Shown here: positions 59,747 through 64,000 of the stretch, piece after piece | Layout of the letters: the number at the start of each line of letters is the position of its first letter | How positions within the stretch are numbered: position 1 is the stretch's first letter | Source: NIOZ-UU13 sp964417935 | GTDB taxonomy: Bacteria > Planctomycetota > Phycisphaerae > Sedimentisphaerales > Anaerobacaceae | Assembly (NCBI GenBank): GCA_964417935.1 | Contig: CAYQKF010000001.1 | Location: 60,770 to 124,769 of the forward strand | Direction: 5' to 3' | Length of the DNA stretch: 64,000 nucleotides | Translations under genes and position numbers: made by a program | The notes under the pieces: model-generated | Databases searched by the model: none | The model's input: only the letters and a program-made list of their open reading frames with translations | Told to the model about the DNA's origin: nothing

Positions 59747-60907
59747 TTATTCAACACCTGACAGCCAGTTCGCAGCAAAGCGGCCCAAATCGTCGATGTC
59801 CACTTGCCCGTCACCGGTAAAATCAGCTCCTCCACATTGAGCACAGTCAGTTTGGGACCAATAAGCAGCGAATAGGGCAAAATCTGTGAAGTCCACATCG
59901 CCGTCACCATCTATATCGCCGAGTTTGGGTAAACCCCGGTACAGGTGCACTTTTCCGTCGCCGGCTCCGATGAGCACGTCGGCGTATGCATCTGGAGTCC
60001 AGTGGCACACCGAGGGCCTGGAGCGAGGTGAACCCGGAAAATCAATCGGGACACCATTCGACTCAACAAGCGAGTAACCCGAGAAGCTCGGCTCGGCATC
60101 GGTTCCTACGTTTCTGTAGAACAGCAACTGGCCCTCAGTATTGCCTGTAAGCAGGTCTATCTTGCCGTCATCGTCCAGGTCTATCAATTCTGGGCTGGAA
60201 CGAAATGACGGCACAACCAGGTCATCATCATTTTCCAGAACTAAGTCTCCTGAGGGCGGTGAGAAATAAAAATGAGCAGGGACAGTGCCGACGTAGCCGC
60301 AGTTAAGAAAAATGTGTATCTTGCCGTCCAAGGCCCCGGCGACCAGGTCTTTACCACCGTCGTTGTCCCAATCCACAGTTGTGGGGGTCGCCCGTGTTCC
60401 TACGTCAATGAAAGTACCAGGGTCACCGGCCAGCAGCTCCGTTCCGCCATCGAACGTTGGTTTTTTGTCGGTGCCGATATTCAGGAAGATTTTTATCGTC
60501 CCATCAGCCTGGCCCACAAGCAGGTCTTTGCGCTCATCATCATCCCAGTAATCCACCCTGGGGAAGCAACCCAGGCAGCCGGATGCAGGGCAAGTCAAAT
60601 CGGAGCCGTTGGACTGGGCGTAGAAGTAATCCGAGAACTGCGGATTGGATTCGGTTCCCACATTAAGGTACACGCGGACCTTTGCGTCCCCAAAGCCCCC
60701 TCCCTCACCGATGATAAGGTCATTCAGTTTATCGTTATTCCAGTCCACAAAGGAAGGCACGGAATACCCGGGCACCTGGATATCAACACCGTTGGCTTGA
60801 ACGGACTCTTCAGGCCCAAGATTGAGCGGCGTGCTATCAGCAAATCCGGCGGTTGAGGTTATCATCAAAGCGCAAACGGCCAATATCTTCAATACTACAC
60901 CTTTCAT
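59747..60907 (-). CDS. Secreted FG-GAP/VCBS repeat protein with dockerin
   Basis: 386 residues with a signal peptide (MKGVVLKILAVCALMITSTA). At least five FG-GAP/VCBS-type repeats are visible, each with a D-x-[DN]-x-[DN] calcium loop followed by DLLxG: FVDWNNDKLNDLIIGEG, DYWDDDERKDLLVGQAD, VDWDNDGGKDLVAGALDG, IDLDDDGKIDLLTGNTEG. The C-terminus carries two dockerin EF-hands (GDIDGDGDVDFTDFALFAAY, ADFTGDGQVDIDDLGRFAAN). The propeller is likely a binding or scaffold module exposed outside the cell. Convergent with the C10 peptidase gene; both share the same type of dockerin. Confidence 0.85.
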   Translation of the reverse strand: MKGVVLKILAVCALMITSTAGFADSTPLNLGPEESVQANGVDIQVPGYSVPSFVDWNNDKLNDLIIGEGGGFGDAKVRVYLNVGTESNPQFSDYFYAQSNGSDLTCPASGCLGCFPRVDYWDDDERKDLLVGQADGTIKIFLNIGTDKKPTFDGGTELLAGDPGTFIDVGTRATPTTVDWDNDGGKDLVAGALDGKIHIFLNCGYVGTVPAHFYFSPPSGDLVLENDDDLVVPSFRSSPELIDLDDDGKIDLLTGNTEGQLLFYRNVGTDAEPSFSGYSLVESNGVPIDFPGSPRSRPSVCHWTPDAYADVLIGAGDGKVHLYRGLPKLGDIDGDGDVDFTDFALFAAYWSQTDCAQCGGADFTGDGQVDIDDLGRFAANWLSGVE

Positions 60908-61230
60908 CTTACGCCTTCACTTGCAACAATATCTCTTGCGAGAAAAAAACTAATTGCCGCCTCACTTTTTTGCGTTTACGCTCTCGTCAAACTTGGATTA
61001 GAAAAACAGCCGGCTTTCTAATGGGGGAAAGCTTGGCGGGAAACAAAAAAGCTCCTCACCACTCATCCTTGAACAGATAATAGTTTATCCAACCGCTGCG
61101 ATAATGTCAAGCGAAAACTGCGTTAATCATCTGAAAAAAGGGGAGCGTTAATTTGCAGGATTTTTTATAGGTCTTTTCCTGCCTTCCAATGACTCGGTGA
61201 ATTACCCTTCAGCCTGTCTTTTATAATCAT

Positions 61231-61296
61231 GTCGGGGTCTTTAGCCCACCGAACAGACCTGTACATTTAATTTTGGTGGGGCGAGCCCCACACTAC
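61231..61296. repeat. REP hairpin, diverged copy
   Basis: GTCGGGGTCTTTAGCCCACC on the left and GGTGGGGCGAGCCCCACACT on the right, with a longer spacer than in the other copies (39222-39276, 46424-46478). Confidence 0.7.
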
Positions 61297-61310
61297 GCTA
61301 CTTCTGCGCC

Positions 61311-61339
61311 TTGCGTTTAAGCAGTTTAGTGGTTATAAT
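61311..61339 (+). promoter_or_regulatory. Possible promoter of the MBL-fold gene
   Basis: TTGCGT (61311-61316), 17 bases, perfect TATAAT (61334-61339). The -35 match is weak. The 25-bp repeat lies just downstream within the predicted leader. Confidence 0.4.
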
Positions 61340-61355
61340 TGTTATTATACGAGTA

Positions 61356-61380
61356 TTCTGCAAAATCGAGGTTAGGCATA
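61356..61380. repeat. Dispersed 25-bp repeat, copy 2 (inverted)
   Basis: Exact reverse complement of 1390-1414. It lies between the predicted promoter and the ribosome site of the MBL-fold gene. Confidence 0.7.
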
Positions 61381-61416
61381 ACTCTATTGCTATTATACAA
61401 GAAAGGAGCAGAACAA

Positions 61417-62280
61417 ATGCGGAGATTATCGGCTATCGATGTTTTCTTACTACCAGCAGTTACCATCGTGTTGCTGGCAGCTATTTTCTTTGCCACGTGC
61501 GTTCTAAGGGAAGAACAAATTATGAATGAACAAACCAAAGCTGTTTCCACACCCGGCGTTAAAAATCTAACTATTACGGTTACCTATGACAATAACCCTT
61601 ATAAGAAGGAGCTGGAAACCGAGTGGGGGTTTGCCGCATTTATAACCGGTACTGGGAAAAACATTCTCTTCGATACCGGCGGCGGTCCTTTGCTGCTCGA
61701 TAATATGGAAAAATTGGCGATAGACCCGAACGGCGTAGATGTAGTGGTTCTCTCTCATATTCACGGCGACCATACCGGCGGATTGGGTAGCTTTCTCAAA
61801 AAGAACGCCAACGTTACTGTCTATCTACCGGTGTCATTTCCAAAAAAGTTCAAAGATAATGCGCGAGACAGCGGAGCAAGGATAATTGAAGTCAGGGAGT
61901 CTCTGCAAATTTGTGAAAATGTCTATTCCACCGGCCAGCTTGGGAAACTGATTAAAGAGCAGTCCTTAATTATCCGGACAGATAAGGGCCTGGTCGTAAT
62001 AACCGGCTGTGCGCACCCGGGCATCGTGAACATCGTAAATACAGCAAAAGATTTGATAAAAGATGATATCTTGTTGGTAATGGGCGGCTTTCATCTCGAA
62101 TGGGCAACAAAAGGCAGGATAGAAAAAATCATCTCGGCTTTTAAGCAATTGGGCGTACGCTATGTCGGCCCCTGTCACTGCTCAGGCCACAAGGCAAGAA
62201 GCCTGTTTGAAAAACATTTTGGCAGCAGCTACATAAATATCGGCGTCGGAAAAGTAACAACTTTAGCCGAGTTACAATGA
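61417..62280 (+). CDS. MBL-fold metallo-hydrolase (COG1237-like)
   Basis: 287 residues. An N-terminal hydrophobic helix (IDVFLLPAVTIVLLAAIFFA) may anchor or export it. The metallo-beta-lactamase fold shows H-x-H-x-D-H as SHIHGDHTGG, then TGCAHPGI and GPCHCSGH for later ligands. ITVTYDNNPYKKELETEWGF and ILFDTGGGPLLLDN match the COG1237 group that includes 7,8-dihydropterin-6-yl-methyl-aminobenzene phosphate synthase. The actual substrate is unknown. AAAGGAG lies 8 bases before the ATG at 61417, preferred over an upstream open frame that begins in repeats. The next gene follows after 7 bases. Confidence 0.85.
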   Translation: MRRLSAIDVFLLPAVTIVLLAAIFFATCVLREEQIMNEQTKAVSTPGVKNLTITVTYDNNPYKKELETEWGFAAFITGTGKNILFDTGGGPLLLDNMEKLAIDPNGVDVVVLSHIHGDHTGGLGSFLKKNANVTVYLPVSFPKKFKDNARDSGARIIEVRESLQICENVYSTGQLGKLIKEQSLIIRTDKGLVVITGCAHPGIVNIVNTAKDLIKDDILLVMGGFHLEWATKGRIEKIISAFKQLGVRYVGPCHCSGHKARSLFEKHFGSSYINIGVGKVTTLAELQ

Positions 62281-62287
62281 GGCTTTT

Positions 62288-62674
62288 ATGGCCGGTTCTG
62301 ATATGATTGAAGAAAACCAAAACAATCCGCCGACAGGGAACTTTGAAGAAGCTGAGCAACTTGATGATGACTTTATCCCGAATGATGCCCAGCCTCTTTG
62401 CCCCAAGTGTCTTAGACCTTCACATCCACTACAGCACTATTGCAGTAATTGTGATTCGAACGCCGTTATTAATCCGCTTACGCCATATATGCCGTTCTTG
62501 AATATCCGATTCAACTATGGTGGTTTTTGCATAATGTGGCACAAGATATGGTACGAGAAAGATACATCAATAAAACGCCGGTGCTTTTATCTATTTATGA
62601 TTATTATATTCGCCCCCGTTATGTTAATAATAGGTTTGCCGTTACTTTTGATTAGGTCAAATCAAGAATCCTGA
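62288..62674 (+). CDS. Zinc-ribbon membrane protein of unknown function
   Basis: 128 residues. An acidic N-terminus (about 1-35) leads to a zinc ribbon with C-P-K-C and C-S-N-C (LCPKCLRPSHPLQHYCSNCD), a linker with IRFNYGGFCIMWHKIWYEKD, and one C-terminal transmembrane helix (FYLFMIIIFAPVMLIIGLPL). It starts 7 bases after the MBL-fold gene and is surely cotranscribed. The ribbon would face the cytosol. No function can be assigned; the pairing with the MBL-fold gene is the only clue. Confidence 0.75.
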   Translation: MAGSDMIEENQNNPPTGNFEEAEQLDDDFIPNDAQPLCPKCLRPSHPLQHYCSNCDSNAVINPLTPYMPFLNIRFNYGGFCIMWHKIWYEKDTSIKRRCFYLFMIIIFAPVMLIIGLPLLLIRSNQES

Positions 62675-63138
62675 GCTACGAGGAACAGCAACAACAGCAT
62701 TTTTGGTTCTCGCATTTTTGCTACCATTTTTTTACTGCTCATGCAGGTCGAAGGCAGGACTAAATATCAATCAGCTTAGAGGAAACATCCTGTCTGGTCA
62801 ATTCGATTCGTTGGGTTCGGCACCTTCGAGTATCCCCACGCCGTATTGCGTTCGCCACATCAGAAAAAAACAAAATATACCCCTCCCTGTTACTCACTGT
62901 TTCTAACTGTAGGGCATTCTAAACGCTGTCACCCATTCTATTCGGCGAAAAGCGCAGAAATCCTACTATACCTTATTAATATCCTCGTTTTTAGGAATTT
63001 TTCTTTTGATAGACTTGTCTCAATCGCGCAGACTATTTTCAGGAACAAACAGCGATGATGCATAGTTTCAACATCAGAATTGACAATCTGCTCTGAATAT
63101 GTGCTTACACTTCGTAGCTTTTTGGAGGAGAAGTCCAA

Positions 63139-63276
63139 ATGGCGTCCAATCAGAGAGATTTTCGTAAAGACAAACCTAAGCCGCTAAGAATACGCACAGT
63201 GTGCGGCGAAAATGAAATTGTCTCTTTGTCATGTCGAGCGCAGTCGAGACATCTGGTCACGGAAGGGAAATTATAA
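63139..63276 (+). CDS. Possible 45-residue protein with repeat-derived C-terminus
   Basis: GGAGGAG lies 8 bases before an ATG that opens a 45-codon frame (MASNQRDFRKDKPKPLRIRT, then VCGENEIVSL...). The first 28 residues are basic and look protein-like. The last 17 are encoded by the dispersed TGTCGAGCGCAGTCGAGACA repeat, so the original C-terminus may have been replaced. A TTGACA lies at 63080-63085 but no good -10. Unrecognised; moderate chance of being real. Confidence 0.35.
   Translation: MASNQRDFRKDKPKPLRIRTVCGENEIVSLSCRAQSRHLVTEGKL
63226..63260. repeat. TTGTCATGTCGAGCGCAGTC-type dispersed repeat
   Basis: GTCGAGCG and the near-inverse AGTCGAGAC flank a short centre. Widespread repeat type in bacterial genomes. 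Overlaps the 3' half of the small frame at 63139-63276. Confidence 0.55.
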
Positions 63277-63452
63277 TTGACGCTGGACACTCTAATCTCT
63301 AATTCTCTAATCCACTAAAATTCCTTTGCCTTTTCCCCTTCTTTTGTGTTATTTTCTGTCCCTAAAGGCGTTATGCAACCGCTCGCCCACCTGATAAACG
63401 CCAGGGAGAATACATATAAACTTCTGACCCGCCGCCGATGGGCGCCGACAGT

Positions 63453-63983
63453 TCACTTGAGTTTCTCCGCCAGTTGTTTTCGGAACATCATCTTAAAGCT
63501 GCGCGGCGCATAGAGAATTCGATCTAGCCAACAAACGACATTGTAATAGTACGTCTCGCTCTGCACATATTCATTTAGAAAGCGCTCCAGCTTATTCTTG
63601 TCTCGGTTGAAAGCTTCCATGATGTAGGCAGCCGCCATTTCTCGAATCTGATCCTTCTCGCTATGTAGCAGGCTATGGATTCTTCCGCTTTCAAGACGTA
63701 CCCCATCTGATAGGCTCTTCTTCAAGCATGCCCGCACCAAGGTGTTCTCTTCACTGCCCAGGAACTTCTCAAAGGCAAGTCCTTTTTCGTCGAACGCAAG
63801 AGCCTTCACGGCGGCCGCCTCTTGGAACTTGCTCGATTCCTTAAGCGCCATCTCGATCAATCCAGGCAGATTGCTCTTTCGCGCCAGCTTAAGGAAGATC
63901 GCCGCTGCCACGCACGCTATATCGTACTGCTCGCTTCTCATGAGCTTCTTAGCCCAACTTTCGCAGTTAGGCGGTGAAACCAC
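63453..63983 (-). CDS. HEAT-like helical repeat protein, probably truncated by the window edge
   Basis: At least 176 residues, made of helical pairs reminiscent of HEAT or ARM repeats: IACVAAAIFLKLARKSNLPG, KFQEAAAVKALAFDEKGLAF, TLVRACLKKSLSDGVRLES, QIREMAAAYIMEAFNRDKN. A GTG at 63983 is the first start in view, but the frame stays open to the window edge, so the gene may begin outside. No signal peptide, membrane helix or catalytic motif is visible. Possibly a protein-binding scaffold. Downstream lies the long spacer up to 62674. Confidence 0.55.
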   Translation of the reverse strand: MVSPPNCESWAKKLMRSEQYDIACVAAAIFLKLARKSNLPGLIEMALKESSKFQEAAAVKALAFDEKGLAFEKFLGSEENTLVRACLKKSLSDGVRLESGRIHSLLHSEKDQIREMAAAYIMEAFNRDKNKLERFLNEYVQSETYYYNVVCWLDRILYAPRSFKMMFRKQLAEKLK

Positions 63984-64000
63984 GATTTTTAAAAAATTTT

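Larger units (their letters stand above)
60908..61416. other. Spacer with REP repeat, promoter and dispersed 25-mer
   Basis: About 500 bases without a gene. It contains a degraded REP hairpin (61231-61296), a promoter-like pair (61311-61339) and the second copy of the 25-bp repeat (61356-61380), just before the MBL-fold gene. Confidence 0.6.
62675..63452. other. Long spacer, mostly non-coding
   Basis: About 780 bases. One small frame with a good ribosome site is listed at 63139-63276. A GTCGAGCGCAGTCGAGAC-type repeat (63226-63260) and CTAATCTCTAATTCTCTAATC simple repeats (63294-63318) are present. Nothing else recognised. Confidence 0.5.

Noticed and set aside
61339..61416. Longer start for the MBL-fold gene
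   Set aside because: The extra 26 codons come from the promoter and the 25-bp repeat; AAAGGAG clearly marks the ATG at 61417.

Overview
The window reads as a chromosomal contig of an uncultured Planctomycetota bacterium, most likely class Phycisphaerae (Sedimentisphaerales-like, a polysaccharide-degrading group). This is inference from gene content: dockerin-type EF-hand repeats on secreted proteins, a secreted PQQ-type propeller beginning WPQFRGPNRSGKS, FG-GAP proteins, GH127- and GH172-type enzymes with a deoxy-sugar catabolic operon, and a BlaI/BlaR1-type pair. There are no rRNA or tRNA genes, no transposases and no CRISPR array. One run of exactly 100 N (35786-35885) is an assembly gap inside a tandem repeat.

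Layout. 0.2-6 kb: two paralogous lipoproteins, a HIT hydrolase, a HAD phosphatase, an Abi_2/HEPN defence protein and a second HEPN-like protein. 6.4-15.8 kb: pgpA, a large membrane protein with a kinase-like N-terminus, a radical SAM protein, purA, uppS and cdsA. 16-24.2 kb: the core block phoH / PgpH-like HD phosphohydrolase / ybeY / corC / recO, with a BsuBI/PstI-type restriction-modification pair inserted after phoH. 24.4-33.5 kb (minus): carB, a fucose-isomerase-family gene, and pyruvate-dehydrogenase-type E2 and fused E1alpha-E1beta. 34.3-35.6 kb: a secreted propeller protein. 35.7-36.6 kb: a cluster of tandem repeats and palindromes. 36.6-53.2 kb (minus): a long L-rhamnose-type catabolic operon with GH127, malate dehydrogenase, rhamnulokinase, a PHP protein, a zinc-type dehydrogenase, GH172, L-rhamnose isomerase, a permease, an LsrF-like aldolase, a short-chain dehydrogenase and a class II aldolase. 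53.5-56.2 kb (plus): BlaI-type repressor and a BlaR1-type M56 protease whose sensor region is PD40 + dockerin + LamG instead of a beta-lactam-binding domain. 56.5-57.1 kb: a nucleotidyltransferase/partner pair. 57.4-62.7 kb: secreted C10 peptidase, FG-GAP protein, a metallo-beta-lactamase-fold protein and a zinc-ribbon protein. The right edge holds a partial repeat-helix protein.

How it fits together. The GH127 and GH172 enzymes would release sugars outside the cytoplasm. The permease, RhaA, RhaB, aldolase and lactaldehyde-type SDR would turn rhamnose (and FucI-type substrates) into DHAP and lactate-level products, with mdh and the E1/E2 genes nearby. The BlaI/BlaR1 hybrid sits divergently beside this operon and is the best candidate regulator.

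The second theme is repeats. Almost every intergenic gap carries short tandem repeats or REP-like hairpins, and several of these lie in frame inside conserved genes (the kinase-like gene, recO, the fucose isomerase gene, the SDR, the zinc dehydrogenase) or supply gene ends (carB stop, recO start, rhaB and corC tails). Two 121-bp elements with terminal inverted repeats, a 279-bp element with 23-bp inverted ends, and a pair of related elements on both sides of the E2 gene look like non-autonomous mobile DNA. All identifications rest on reading motifs by eye; no searches were run.
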